Source of the DNA: Ardenticatenaceae bacterium
GTDB taxonomy: Bacteria > Chloroflexota > Anaerolineae > Promineifilales > Promineifilaceae
NCBI GenBank assembly: GCA_030065875.1
Contig: JASJCR010000022.1
Span: 62,001 to 126,000 of the forward strand
Direction: 5' to 3'
Length of the DNA: 64,000 nucleotides
A program made the position numbers and the translations under genes. The notes beneath the pieces are model-generated. The model saw only the letters and a list, made by a program, of their open reading frames with translations, did no database searches and was not told where the DNA came from. The first letter of the stretch is position 1, and every line of letters starts with the position of its first letter. This document shows positions 1 through 8,454 of this stretch, one piece after another.

Positions 1-1427
1 CAGTTATCACCCAAGATGAGCGACAAATAGAGCCGCTCGTTGAGTGGCTGGTCACCCCAGCGCACCTCGAGAGTCGGATAGACCTCTTCAGCCGAATTGG
101 ACGACCAGAAATATTTTCCGCTGTGATAATCACCATCGGCCGAATAAAAGGCTAGCCTTAATGGCTCCCCATCGCTCAGCGACTCAGCCACCGCCTGAGT
201 GACGTCCCATGTATACGGCACACCTGGATCAAAGAAGTCAACCGGCTTCACCCACACGGTATCGAGGTTTTCCAGGGCCAGAGGAGCGTTATTCCAGGTG
301 ATGGTTTGCTCGTTCCACCCTTCACTGACCCGAAGCGCCTGAATCGCTGAATCCGGTGCCTGGCCCGGTTCATAACCGGCGTTCCCAAAGAGATACAGCG
401 TTACCGATGCATCGACGATTTCCTGCCCGGCCGGGATGGCGTCAAGTGGAAAGGTGATGTAATACTTCGAAAAACAGGGGTAATCAGAGATATCCCACTG
501 ATTTTGAATGTTTATTTGAGAGTAGCCGGCGTAGTTGGCCTCCCCCCATTCACTCCAGTGATCGACCCCATCACCGCAGGTGGCGTGGCCACCGACATGG
601 GCATCAGGCACAACAGCCCCGTTCAAACCCTGCCGAACAATCGTCTCATTTGAACCGGCAATCAGCGGTTTTTCCTGGACCAACGCCCCAAACGACAGCT
701 CACCCCAGGTCGATGGGTCGGTTAAATCCATCGACGATGACCACTTGGTCGTGACCGGCACCCCGGCAAAACCGTCGCGATCGTGCGTAGCCACGGCCAA
801 CCCCCACCGGGTGCCATCCGTCGGCCGGCCGCTCAAACCGAAACTTTCAAAGGGTATTGTGAGATCGGCCTGCCATCCTTTGGAATCTCCACCGCTGTTC
901 GGGCCATTGATACCGCGATAGGTAGCTGTGGATGAAAAAGCGATATCGGTTTCTACCCAACCACCCGGACCACCCTTAAACGTTCGCTGGTTGTATTCGG
1001 GATCCCCTGAAAATCCAAGCTGAACGTCAAATCGGTAGGAGTTCGCGGAGAGGGCATTCCCGACGTTGCCATCCAAATTGATAAAAATCGACAGAGCGTC
1101 CCACTGGGTTAAGTCGACCCCTGACTCGGCCGGGCCGTGAAAGAGCTTGCGATCGACAATGTGGGCGGTGATCATTAGCGAATCATCATGCAGCAGCATG
1201 CGGATATCACTGTAGTTTGAAGAGGGGCCCACCGCTCCATACCAAAAAATCGAGTGGGAGGGGTAGGGCCCACCTGGCGGCATGTACGGCACATTGACCC
1301 GCGGAGCGCGATGATTAGACTGCTCAGACGCCTGCAGCGGTCCTGTGGAGAAACGTGACCCGCTAATAATCACGATCAGGAGCAGAAGGCCGAGTGAAGT
1401 AAGTTTAATGACAGACTTGGTAAACAT
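1..1427 (-). CDS. Secreted CBM9-like/DNRLRE-like carbohydrate-binding protein (3' end outside window)
   Basis: The frame stays open for 475 codons from an ATG at 1427 to the left edge, so the C-terminus is missing. A good GGAGG ribosome site sits 10 bases or so upstream. Residues about 9-23 form a hydrophobic export signal. Residues about 50-250 look like a family 9 carbohydrate-binding module (region around IFWYGAV, FINLDGN, WQADLTIPFESFGL, GTRWGLAVA). Residues about 330-460 look like a DNRLRE/disaggregatase-type beta-sandwich (ASVTLYLFGNAGY, ITWNNAPL, YTWDVTQAV). The last visible residues, LYLSLILGDN, resemble the YLPL-type tail seen in other secreted proteins of the window. It follows the beta-helix gene by 24 bases, so the two are probably co-transcribed. 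Role inferred: binding of extracellular or own-surface polysaccharide; no catalytic domain is visible in the part present. Confidence 0.8.
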   Translation of the reverse strand, partial: MFTKSVIKLTSLGLLLLIVIISGSRFSTGPLQASEQSNHRAPRVNVPYMPPGGPYPSHSIFWYGAVGPSSNYSDIRMLLHDDSLMITAHIVDRKLFHGPAESGVDLTQWDALSIFINLDGNVGNALSANSYRFDVQLGFSGDPEYNQRTFKGGPGGWVETDIAFSSTATYRGINGPNSGGDSKGWQADLTIPFESFGLSGRPTDGTRWGLAVATHDRDGFAGVPVTTKWSSSMDLTDPSTWGELSFGALVQEKPLIAGSNETIVRQGLNGAVVPDAHVGGHATCGDGVDHWSEWGEANYAGYSQINIQNQWDISDYPCFSKYYITFPLDAIPAGQEIVDASVTLYLFGNAGYEPGQAPDSAIQALRVSEGWNEQTITWNNAPLALENLDTVWVKPVDFFDPGVPYTWDVTQAVAESLSDGEPLRLAFYSADGDYHSGKYFWSSNSAEEVYPTLEVRWGDQPLNERLYLSLILGDN

Positions 1428-1451
1428 ATCTTTTGTATACCTCCAACAGCC

Positions 1452-2948
1452 TTAATAGGGCCCAAAGTTGGCGGCCGTCCGGGGCTGAGCCGTTTGATTT
1501 AATCCTGTTACGACATTCGCATCGTGCAGCAATGGAGTGATTTCAGCGGTTATGTTAAAACCCAATTCAGCCAGAATCCGCTCCTGCATCGGCCAAGGCC
1601 AAAGCGGTTCCTTTGCTTTGCCGTTTGTGCCATCGAGGAGCACACCGTTTTCGTAGCGATACTGCAGCCGGGCGCCTGAGCCATTGTGCCCCGTCCCATC
1701 GATCTTGCTGTTCGTGACCGTAAACCCATCCAGGTCCGGATGAATACTGACCCCGATTCCTTCCGGTGCGTCAAGACCGTTATCAACAATTGTGACCCGA
1801 TTCAGGGTGCCGTTAACGTTTTGATTGGTCGAGAACGTGCTAAAGCCAACCCCGGCATTATTGGCCAGGAACGAGTCCTGGATCAGCAAATTGTCCATAT
1901 TTTGACCGTACAGGGCGAGCCCGGCCCGGCTTGAATACCAGCTTGAGGTCCATAGTCCGCACGACTGATTGGGACTCGATACCGGGTCAACCTGACCGGG
2001 GCCCCAAAATCTAAGCTGGCCATCCCAGTTAACGCCGGCGTTGATAGATATCGACCCCAGCAGCTTGTTGTTAAAGGTCACTTTATCAGGGTCCTGATTC
2101 TGGATTGACATTTGCCAGCCGGATACCGCGCCGATGGCGATTGAGTTCTCGATAATCGTATCTGTAGAGTTGTAAATTTGAATGCCGTCACCCCAGGGCC
2201 AGTGGCCATGACAGCTATCCAGGCCGCGCCAGTCGTCAAACCTGGCCAGACAGCGACGAATGACGTTTCCGGAGGCACTATCCCCAAAGACCATGATCAT
2301 TTTGCGCCCGGTGCCGGCCGCCACGCAATCTTCCAGTAAATTATTGTCGCCAAAAGCGATTGAAAAGACGTGGGAGTTGGTGTCGGTATTGGCATCATAA
2401 CCGGAAACACGGCGAAGAATATTGTTACTTCCCATAATTTCATAGACGCTCTCGCTGCTGTTTCGGGCCACAATGCCTTCAATCACGAAGTAACTGCCAA
2501 CCCACCATTCATTGGGTTGGTAAGCGAGCGACACGGCCAGACGCTGGTTCTGCCCATCAATGATGGCCTGGCCATCGTTTTGGGCCTTGATGGTAATCGG
2601 TTTGCCGGGTTCGCCATTGCGCTTATTGGGCGCCAAAGTCTGGTAGTACACCCCGTCCATTAAAATTAGCGTGTCGCCCGGCATGATATCCTCCCACGCT
2701 CGATTAAATGTGGCCCACGGATTGCCCGGGCTGGTTCCCGAATTTTGATCGTTTCCATCGGGAGAGATGTAGTAGGCATTAATTTCTGAGTTGTTTACTG
2801 CGTAGGGAATATAAATTTCGTTTTCCGTCGTCCCTTGTCCCTCTGCGATATTCACTGATTGGTTTCCGACTGTAAAAATAAAAATAAGTGAAAAAATTGC
2901 ACCGAGTCCAGATCTCCAAACTAAATTGGAATTTTTTATAGCTTTCAT
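1452..2948 (-). CDS. Secreted right-handed parallel beta-helix protein
   Basis: 498 residues from the ATG at 2948, preceded by an AAGGAAG site; an in-frame TTG lies one codon upstream. Residues about 12-30 are a signal peptide or anchor. It is followed by IYIPYAVNNSE, a hydrophobic motif like the YLPL tails of other secreted proteins here. From residue 60 the protein shows the entry signature of DUF1565/pectate-lyase-like helices (YYISPDGNDQNSG, PWATFNRAWEDIMPGDTLIL) and then repeated short beta-coils rich in Asn ladders (NNILRRV, NNLLEDC, DTIIENS, NLLIQDS, FTVTNSKIDG). Such folds are typical of polysaccharide lyases, glycosidases and passive surface proteins; I cannot assign a substrate or catalytic residues. 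It is first in a two-gene minus-strand unit with the carbohydrate-binding protein, divergent from the sialidase-like gene. Confidence 0.85.
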   Translation of the reverse strand: MKAIKNSNLVWRSGLGAIFSLIFIFTVGNQSVNIAEGQGTTENEIYIPYAVNNSEINAYYISPDGNDQNSGTSPGNPWATFNRAWEDIMPGDTLILMDGVYYQTLAPNKRNGEPGKPITIKAQNDGQAIIDGQNQRLAVSLAYQPNEWWVGSYFVIEGIVARNSSESVYEIMGSNNILRRVSGYDANTDTNSHVFSIAFGDNNLLEDCVAAGTGRKMIMVFGDSASGNVIRRCLARFDDWRGLDSCHGHWPWGDGIQIYNSTDTIIENSIAIGAVSGWQMSIQNQDPDKVTFNNKLLGSISINAGVNWDGQLRFWGPGQVDPVSSPNQSCGLWTSSWYSSRAGLALYGQNMDNLLIQDSFLANNAGVGFSTFSTNQNVNGTLNRVTIVDNGLDAPEGIGVSIHPDLDGFTVTNSKIDGTGHNGSGARLQYRYENGVLLDGTNGKAKEPLWPWPMQERILAELGFNITAEITPLLHDANVVTGLNQTAQPRTAANFGPY

Positions 2949-3214
2949 CAATTTTCTTCCTTGGCAATTGGGCGACAGATAAATAAAGAGACCAAAAAAT
3001 GCCGCCTGCGAATTTAAGGGGGCACTGTACCATCCTCCTATTGGGAGGCATGTTCTGCATTTAACTCAATGATTCCGCTGCCCCGGAAATATTCATGAAA
3101 CGTTAAACTTTGGGTATAGATAGAGAGAGAAACAGCGGCCGACGGTGGCTAATTAATGATCTTTTTTTAGAATTTACGGCTCCAATCGGTTCGGAAATCC
3201 CCTTTTTTAATCGC
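2949..3214. other. Divergent intergenic region, no gene
   Basis: 266 bases lie between the start of the minus-strand beta-helix gene and the chosen start of the sialidase-like gene. The region must hold both promoters. I see no convincing -35/-10 pair, riboswitch or terminator. A frame upstream of the plus-strand gene is open back to a TTG at 3110 but encodes a basic leader unlike a signal peptide. Confidence 0.5.
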
Positions 3215-4717
3215 ATGTCCCCAATTTTGACCCGTTTAAAATACCTTTTACTCATTTTGCTGATCGTGCCGGCCGCCGCCCTTACAGCCGAGAGTGAGAA
3301 CCTGTGGGCACCCCAATCTCGCGTGCCGGGGTATCGAGGCGACACCAATCCTCCCCTGCTGATTGCTGATCAGAATCGAGTGGTTCATGCATTTGCCTAT
3401 CAACAGCTCGTTGATGATGAAAGGGAGAAAATGGTGGGCATTATTTACAGCCAGTGGAGCGTCAAAGAGGGCTGGACAAACCCTAATGATGTGTTGCTGT
3501 CGCCAGCCAAGGATGATGCGCGGGTTATGAGTGTTTGCCTGGATCAAAACGGGGTCATGCACCTGATTTTCTTCGCCGGCGATGAAACCGCGGCCGATCT
3601 TTATTATGCCAAAGCCCCGGCCGTGCATGCCGGTCGAGCCACAGGCTGGAGCAAACCCAAGCTGATCGGGGAGGCGGCCGCCGATCCTGCCGAAGGGGCG
3701 GTATTGCTTGACGGCCGGAACAATCTGGTCGCCCTCTACAGCGGTCATGCGCAGGGCAGAGGTGTATACGCCATCTATTCCGATGACGGCGGTGAATCGT
3801 GGTCAAGTCCTACGCCGATTTTCCTGACGTACCGCGAAAATCTATTTCCAAGTAGTTTAAAAGCGGTCGTGGGCGAATCCGGTTATATCCACGCGGTGTG
3901 GGATATTCGGGACACAGGGGGCAACGGGCGACAGATTATCTACAGCCGCTTTGATCCTGCAGCAGGTGGGTGGGCGGAACCGATAATTTTAGCCAGTGCA
4001 CCCACCGGATACGGCGTGCTCAACCCGACCATTGTCGAGTATCAGCATGAGGTTATTGTCGCTTACAGCGGCGTGAATTTTAGGCGATCGGCCGACTATG
4101 GCGTAACGTGGACAAACCCACTCAAGCCGTTTCCACACGTAGGGGTCAACGGCCAGATGTCTTTTGTCGAAGACGGAAGCGGCCGGCTGCACTTCTTCTG
4201 GGCACAGCGCATAACCGGTGTGCCGGACATTCACGGAGCGTGGCACAGCAGGTATGAAAAGGGCCGCTGGTCACCACCGGAAGCCGTTATATCCGGCCCC
4301 ACCATTGAAGATTTAATTGGTGACAAAGCATTTGATCCATATGACGTCAACGCGATCATCAGCCAGGGAAACGTGATATTGGTTACCTGGCGCACCGATC
4401 CAGGAAACAAGGGCAACGGGGTCTGGTACTCATTTTTAAGTAGTGAAGCCACTGAACTGCCGTTTGTCCCCCTACCGGAACCCTCGTCCGCTGGCGAATT
4501 GCTCGTTCTGCCTGAAGAAAACCCGGTTGCCATGCCTATGCCTGATGACGAAACAGCCGATCTCCCCAATGATTTTAATCGAACACGGCCGATTGCCAGC
4601 CTTGCTAATCAAAGCCCGGTGGAACCGGTCCTTATCAGCATGGCCATCGTTGTCCTTCTGCTGTTGATTGTCTTTGGCTGGTCTGTTTATTTCAACTATG
4701 CTCGCTCCCGCCAGTGA
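3215..4717 (+). CDS. Sialidase/BNR-repeat type secreted beta-propeller with C-terminal membrane anchor
   Basis: 500 residues from the ATG at 3215. I chose this over an upstream in-frame TTG (3110) because it places a signal peptide at the N-terminus (LLLILLIVPAAALTAES), although no strong ribosome site is visible. The body is a six-bladed propeller with BNR/Asp-box motifs such as YSDDGGESWSSPTP and SADYGVTWTNP. These are typical of exo-sialidases, but Asp boxes also occur in non-catalytic propellers and I cannot identify a full sialidase active site. Residues about 470-492 form a transmembrane helix (ISMAIVVLLLLIVFGW) followed by a short basic tail, so the propeller should sit on the outer face of the membrane. 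It lies 26 bases before the Wzt gene, so it may be the first gene of the glycan transcription unit. Confidence 0.8.
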   Translation: MSPILTRLKYLLLILLIVPAAALTAESENLWAPQSRVPGYRGDTNPPLLIADQNRVVHAFAYQQLVDDEREKMVGIIYSQWSVKEGWTNPNDVLLSPAKDDARVMSVCLDQNGVMHLIFFAGDETAADLYYAKAPAVHAGRATGWSKPKLIGEAAADPAEGAVLLDGRNNLVALYSGHAQGRGVYAIYSDDGGESWSSPTPIFLTYRENLFPSSLKAVVGESGYIHAVWDIRDTGGNGRQIIYSRFDPAAGGWAEPIILASAPTGYGVLNPTIVEYQHEVIVAYSGVNFRRSADYGVTWTNPLKPFPHVGVNGQMSFVEDGSGRLHFFWAQRITGVPDIHGAWHSRYEKGRWSPPEAVISGPTIEDLIGDKAFDPYDVNAIISQGNVILVTWRTDPGNKGNGVWYSFLSSEATELPFVPLPEPSSAGELLVLPEENPVAMPMPDDETADLPNDFNRTRPIASLANQSPVEPVLISMAIVVLLLLIVFGWSVYFNYARSRQ

Positions 4718-4743
4718 GCCCGAATGAATCAAGGAATTAGGTC

Positions 4744-6024
4744 GTGAAGACACACGTCAAATTTGAAAACGTTTCCAAAGAGTATCGTCTCGGCTTAACC
4801 CGAACCAGTTTGCCGACGGTCATTGGCGGATGGGTTAAAAATCAATTTAGCGGCAAGCGCTCCCAATCAACAAAAGGGGATTCGTTCTGGGCGCTTAAGG
4901 ACGTTTCATTTGAATTAAAAGAGGGTCAGTCGCTGGCCCTGATCGGCGAAAATGGGGCCGGCAAGACAACCGCCCTTAAACTGCTGGCCAATATCACGAA
5001 ACCCTCTGAGGGAACGATTACGACCAACGGCCAGCTTTCGGCGCTCATCGAGCTGGGAGCCGGGTTCCACCCAGATCTAACCGGCCGGGAAAATATTTTT
5101 TTGAACGGCACAATTCTCGGTTTGAGCCGCGCTCAAATCACCCGGCGGTTTGACGAAATCGTTTCGTTTTCTGAAATCGAACGGTTTATAGATACACCTG
5201 TCAAGCGATATTCATCCGGGATGGTTGTTAGATTGGGATTTTCGGTCGCCTCCTGCATCGAACCGGAAATTTTGCTGGTTGATGAAGTTCTGGCCGTGGG
5301 AGATGCTGCCTTTCAGCAAAAATGCATGAGTAGAATCCGCTCCCTGCTAAAAAACGGCACGAGTATCATTTTTGTTTCACACAACTTCTATTTGGTCCAG
5401 GCGGTTTGCGGCAGGGCCATTTACCTTGAAAAAGGTCGGGTCAAACAGCGTGGTCAAACGAAAGACATAATCGATTTATACGAAAATGACCTGCATCAAA
5501 AAAGAGCGTTAAGGCTCGAGAGTGGGTCTCAAGATAAAAATGAACATGCCGACCAAATTGAGATCCTAGGGGTGGATATCGCCCAAACAAACGCGGCCGA
5601 TGGACACATCAGCAACGACCAGCCGCTGCATTTAACCATTCGCTACATCGCCTATGAGGATCTCGGTCCGGCACACGTTTCGGTATTTATCAACCGCGCT
5701 GACGGCCTCACCTGCTGTATGATGCGCACCAAAATCGATCAATATCCGCTGCATATCTGGCGTGGAGAAGGCCAAGTTTCGCTGATAATTGATCCGCTCC
5801 AGCTGGTTACCGGCTCCTATTTTGCCGAGGCGTGGTTTTTAAACGAAAGTGATTCAATGGTTGTCACTCCACACGGCGGCCGGTCTGATTGGTTTGCCGT
5901 CAAGGGTCGGGGGTTAAGCTATGCAGATGACAGCGGCATCTTCGAACCCAATACCCGCTGGCATCACGCCACGAAACAAACCTTATCCGCTGAGGAGCCG
6001 TTTATTCGGCTCGCTTCGGATTAA
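4744..6024 (+). CDS. wzt: Polysaccharide ABC exporter ATP-binding protein, Wzt type with C-terminal glycan-binding domain
   Basis: 426 residues from a GTG start with an AAGGA site upstream. The nucleotide-binding domain carries Walker A GENGAGKT at 68-75, the signature YSSGM at 157-161 and Walker B ILLVDE at 177-182. ELGAGFHPDLTGRENIF at about 104-120 is characteristic of the polysaccharide/teichoic-acid exporter subgroup (TagH, Wzt, KpsT). Residues from about 260 to the end form the extra beta-sandwich domain of Wzt proteins, which in E. coli O8/O9a recognises the modified end of the glycan before export. The partner permease is the next gene (6140). Function inferred: energising export of the polymer made by this locus. 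Confidence 0.92.
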   Translation: MKTHVKFENVSKEYRLGLTRTSLPTVIGGWVKNQFSGKRSQSTKGDSFWALKDVSFELKEGQSLALIGENGAGKTTALKLLANITKPSEGTITTNGQLSALIELGAGFHPDLTGRENIFLNGTILGLSRAQITRRFDEIVSFSEIERFIDTPVKRYSSGMVVRLGFSVASCIEPEILLVDEVLAVGDAAFQQKCMSRIRSLLKNGTSIIFVSHNFYLVQAVCGRAIYLEKGRVKQRGQTKDIIDLYENDLHQKRALRLESGSQDKNEHADQIEILGVDIAQTNAADGHISNDQPLHLTIRYIAYEDLGPAHVSVFINRADGLTCCMMRTKIDQYPLHIWRGEGQVSLIIDPLQLVTGSYFAEAWFLNESDSMVVTPHGGRSDWFAVKGRGLSYADDSGIFEPNTRWHHATKQTLSAEEPFIRLASD

Positions 6025-6073
6025 TCAGCCGGCCGCCAACCGCCGCTCCAGGTTGTTCAGGCAGCAGGTGTTT

Positions 6074-6116
6074 AGGTGAATTACAGTACAAAAGAGCCAC
6101 GGATTAACGCAGATTT
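6074..6116. repeat. Dispersed CCACGGATT/CGCAGATT repeat, short copy
   Basis: The gap between wzt and wzm holds GTGAATTACA, then GCCACGGATTAACGCAGATT. It resembles the larger elements near 21547-21699 and 33199-33442 and ends 24 bases before the GTG of wzm. It may therefore lie in the untranslated leader of wzm. Confidence 0.6.
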
Positions 6117-6139
6117 CCCTCAGGCTCCTTCGGAGCTCT

Positions 6140-6964
6140 GTGAAAATCCGTGTTGATCTGTTGCAAAAATTATTTAAGGTCATGCTTTTAAACGCTCGAC
6201 ATTTTTTTTCTGCCAGAGAGCTGCTTCTGGCCTGGACCGGCCGCAATATTCGCGCCCGCTACCAACAATCCGCCCTGGGCTGGCTGTGGGCTATTTTCCA
6301 GCCCGCGGCCCAGGTCGCGATCTTTACCATTATTTTTTCTTTTGTGGTTCGCGTCGATACCGGCGATATTCCCTACCCGGTTTTTTCATATGTAGCCATC
6401 GTACCCTGGACCCTGCTGGCTTCCTCTCTGCCCGATATGTCTCAAAGCATTGTGAGCAACATGGGGCTGGTGACCAAGATTTATTTTCCGCGCGAAATCC
6501 TGCCGATCGCCGCCCTGCTGGCCCGGCTGATGGATTTTGGCGTGGCGGCCGTCCTGCTGGTCATCCTGATGATCGTGTATCGCGTGCCCCTCTTTCCGGC
6601 CGGATTGACCTTTATCCCGCTCATCTTGTTGATCCAGCTCATGTTAATTCTGGGTATCGGTCTGGCCTTATCGGCCGCCAACGTATTTTTCCGCGACGTG
6701 CAGTCGCTTCTAGCTCTTATTGTCCAACTCTGGTTTTATGCCTCACCGATCATTTATCCAGTGTCTATGGTGCCGGAAACCCTTCAGCCGTATTACTTTC
6801 TCAATCCCATGGCCGGCATTTTGCAGTCGTATCGGGCGATCCTGATCAACGGTACCCTACCTGACAGCTCGCTTTGGATAGCGGCCGGAATATCCCTGTT
6901 GATCTTTGCGGCCGGATATTGGTTCTTCAAAAAGGTCGAGTTCAAATTTGCCGATATCATCTAG
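6140..6964 (+). CDS. wzm: Polysaccharide ABC exporter permease, Wzm/ABC-2 type
   Basis: 274 residues from GTG 6140; an internal ATG at 6182 is the alternative start. The family signature follows shortly after: RELLLAWTGRNIRARYQQSALGWLWAIFQP at about 24-53. It precedes six predicted membrane segments (for example VAIFTIIFSFVVR, VPWTLLASSLP, GVAAVLLVILMIVY, LLIQLMLILGIGLAL, ALIVQLWFYASPIIYPV, and a last helix near LWIAAGISLLIFAAGYWFF). With Wzt it forms the inner-membrane exporter for undecaprenyl-linked glycan. A repeat-like 116-base spacer separates it from wzt. The downstream glycosyltransferase begins 22 bases after the stop. Confidence 0.92.
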   Translation: MKIRVDLLQKLFKVMLLNARHFFSARELLLAWTGRNIRARYQQSALGWLWAIFQPAAQVAIFTIIFSFVVRVDTGDIPYPVFSYVAIVPWTLLASSLPDMSQSIVSNMGLVTKIYFPREILPIAALLARLMDFGVAAVLLVILMIVYRVPLFPAGLTFIPLILLIQLMLILGIGLALSAANVFFRDVQSLLALIVQLWFYASPIIYPVSMVPETLQPYYFLNPMAGILQSYRAILINGTLPDSSLWIAAGISLLIFAAGYWFFKKVEFKFADII

Positions 6965-6985
6965 AAAATAGCAGGATGACACAAC

Positions 6986-8419
6986 ATGCCTCTAGTCAGC
7001 GTTATTTTACCGGCCTATAACGGCGAAAAATATATCGCTCAAACGATACAAAGCGTCCTCAAGCAAACTTTTACCGATTTTGAGCTGCTTGTCATCGACG
7101 ACTGCTCAAAAGACGACACGGTCTCGGTTGTCAAACAGTTCCAGGATCCGCGTCTGCGGCTCATCATCTGTTCTGGAAACGGCGGCGCAGACGCCGCTCG
7201 ACTGGTCGGGCTGCATCGATCAGCTGGTGAGATCATCGCCTTTCTCGATCAGGATGATCTTTTCCATCCTCAGAAGCTTTTAGCCCATGTCGACTTCTTG
7301 AACGCCAATCCGGCTGTGGGCTTGTCCTACAACTCCCGTTTTTCAATTGAGGGTGCAGCCAATCAAATATTAAACGTCTGGCGGCCGCCGCAACCTTTAA
7401 CCCTGGCCGATCTGATTTTTGATTATCCATTTGCCCCTAGCGATACCGTTCTGCGCCGCAAATGGGCGTTTCTGGATGAGATTTGGGACAACAGCTTCGT
7501 TGAACAGGGGGATGAAATCATTGTCAACGGAGGAGAAATCGTTTTTTGCGGCCGTCTATGGCTATCCGGCTGTCAATTTGGCTTTGTTGATCGGGCGCTC
7601 AACTACCGCCGCCTACATCCCGAACGCATTTTGTCCGATTTAAAACAGAGATGCCGGTCAGAATTAAAATGCCAGGATATTATTCTGCGCGATCCTCGCT
7701 GTTCACAGAATCTCAAAGATCACCGCGGTCGGGCCGCCGCCAATATTTACCTGAGTTTTGCAACCCACGCTTACTTCCAAAATGACCTGGCTCTCGGTCA
7801 CGAATTATTAACCCACGCAGTTGAGCAGCATCCTCTCCTATTTGAAGGTGAGCCGCCCCCGGTCATCGACTATTTTGCCACTAGCCTCAGCGCGTTTAAC
7901 GGGATTGATCACGTGGATATCATGCGCAGAGTTTTTAGCTCTCTGCCGTCACACCTAAAGCAACTGGCCTCCTATGAAGATTGGGCAACAGCCTACGGTT
8001 ATCTATTAAAAGGAACCCGTATCATGCTGTGGCAGGGTATGCCGGCCGGGGAAGATTATTTCCAGAAAGTCCTCGATAGTGGTTTGTCGATTGACAAAAA
8101 TTATCTCAATCATTTGAGTTACGAGCTCTCCAACTACGAATTTGAATTTGGTCGCAGGCAAGCCACAGCGAGATTAAACGTCATCCTGACATACCTCAAA
8201 CCCCTTGATCACCATCATCATTTGCCCTATTTCCACAGCCAGTTCGCCCTCGATCGCGCGTTTCGCAAGTTTAAGCAGGGCCAGGCCAGCGGAGTGGTTC
8301 GCGATATCGTGACGGCGATCACCCACAACCCTCAACACCTTAAAAATCGCGGGGTATGGTCAATTTTTATGCGCTCCTTGCTGCAGTTTGACGGGCAGCT
8401 GCATGGGCCTACATCCTGA
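6986..8419 (+). CDS. Family 2 glycosyltransferase with long C-terminal extension
   Basis: 477 residues, ATG 6986. The GT-A nucleotide-sugar domain is clear at the N-terminus: VSVILPAYNGEKYIAQTIQSVLKQ, then VIDDCSKDDT and the metal-binding DQDD at about 91-94. The first 220 residues cover the catalytic domain. The remaining 250 or so are helical and of unknown function; they could be a TPR-like or partner-binding region. Donor and acceptor sugars cannot be inferred. The gene follows wzm closely and precedes the ATP-grasp gene by 35 bases, consistent with one operon. Confidence 0.88.
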   Translation: MPLVSVILPAYNGEKYIAQTIQSVLKQTFTDFELLVIDDCSKDDTVSVVKQFQDPRLRLIICSGNGGADAARLVGLHRSAGEIIAFLDQDDLFHPQKLLAHVDFLNANPAVGLSYNSRFSIEGAANQILNVWRPPQPLTLADLIFDYPFAPSDTVLRRKWAFLDEIWDNSFVEQGDEIIVNGGEIVFCGRLWLSGCQFGFVDRALNYRRLHPERILSDLKQRCRSELKCQDIILRDPRCSQNLKDHRGRAAANIYLSFATHAYFQNDLALGHELLTHAVEQHPLLFEGEPPPVIDYFATSLSAFNGIDHVDIMRRVFSSLPSHLKQLASYEDWATAYGYLLKGTRIMLWQGMPAGEDYFQKVLDSGLSIDKNYLNHLSYELSNYEFEFGRRQATARLNVILTYLKPLDHHHHLPYFHSQFALDRAFRKFKQGQASGVVRDIVTAITHNPQHLKNRGVWSIFMRSLLQFDGQLHGPTS

Positions 8420-8454
8420 GTTTATTCGTTCCATTCTCATCCTCTGAGGCAAAG

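Noticed and set aside
580-921. Open frame on the plus strand opposite the CBM9-like gene
   Set aside because: It is antisense to a well-supported minus-strand gene with signal peptide, domains and ribosome site; its translation has no recognisable feature.
3110-3214. Upstream TTG extension of the sialidase-like gene
   Set aside because: It would place 35 basic residues before the signal peptide; the internal ATG gives a normal export signal.
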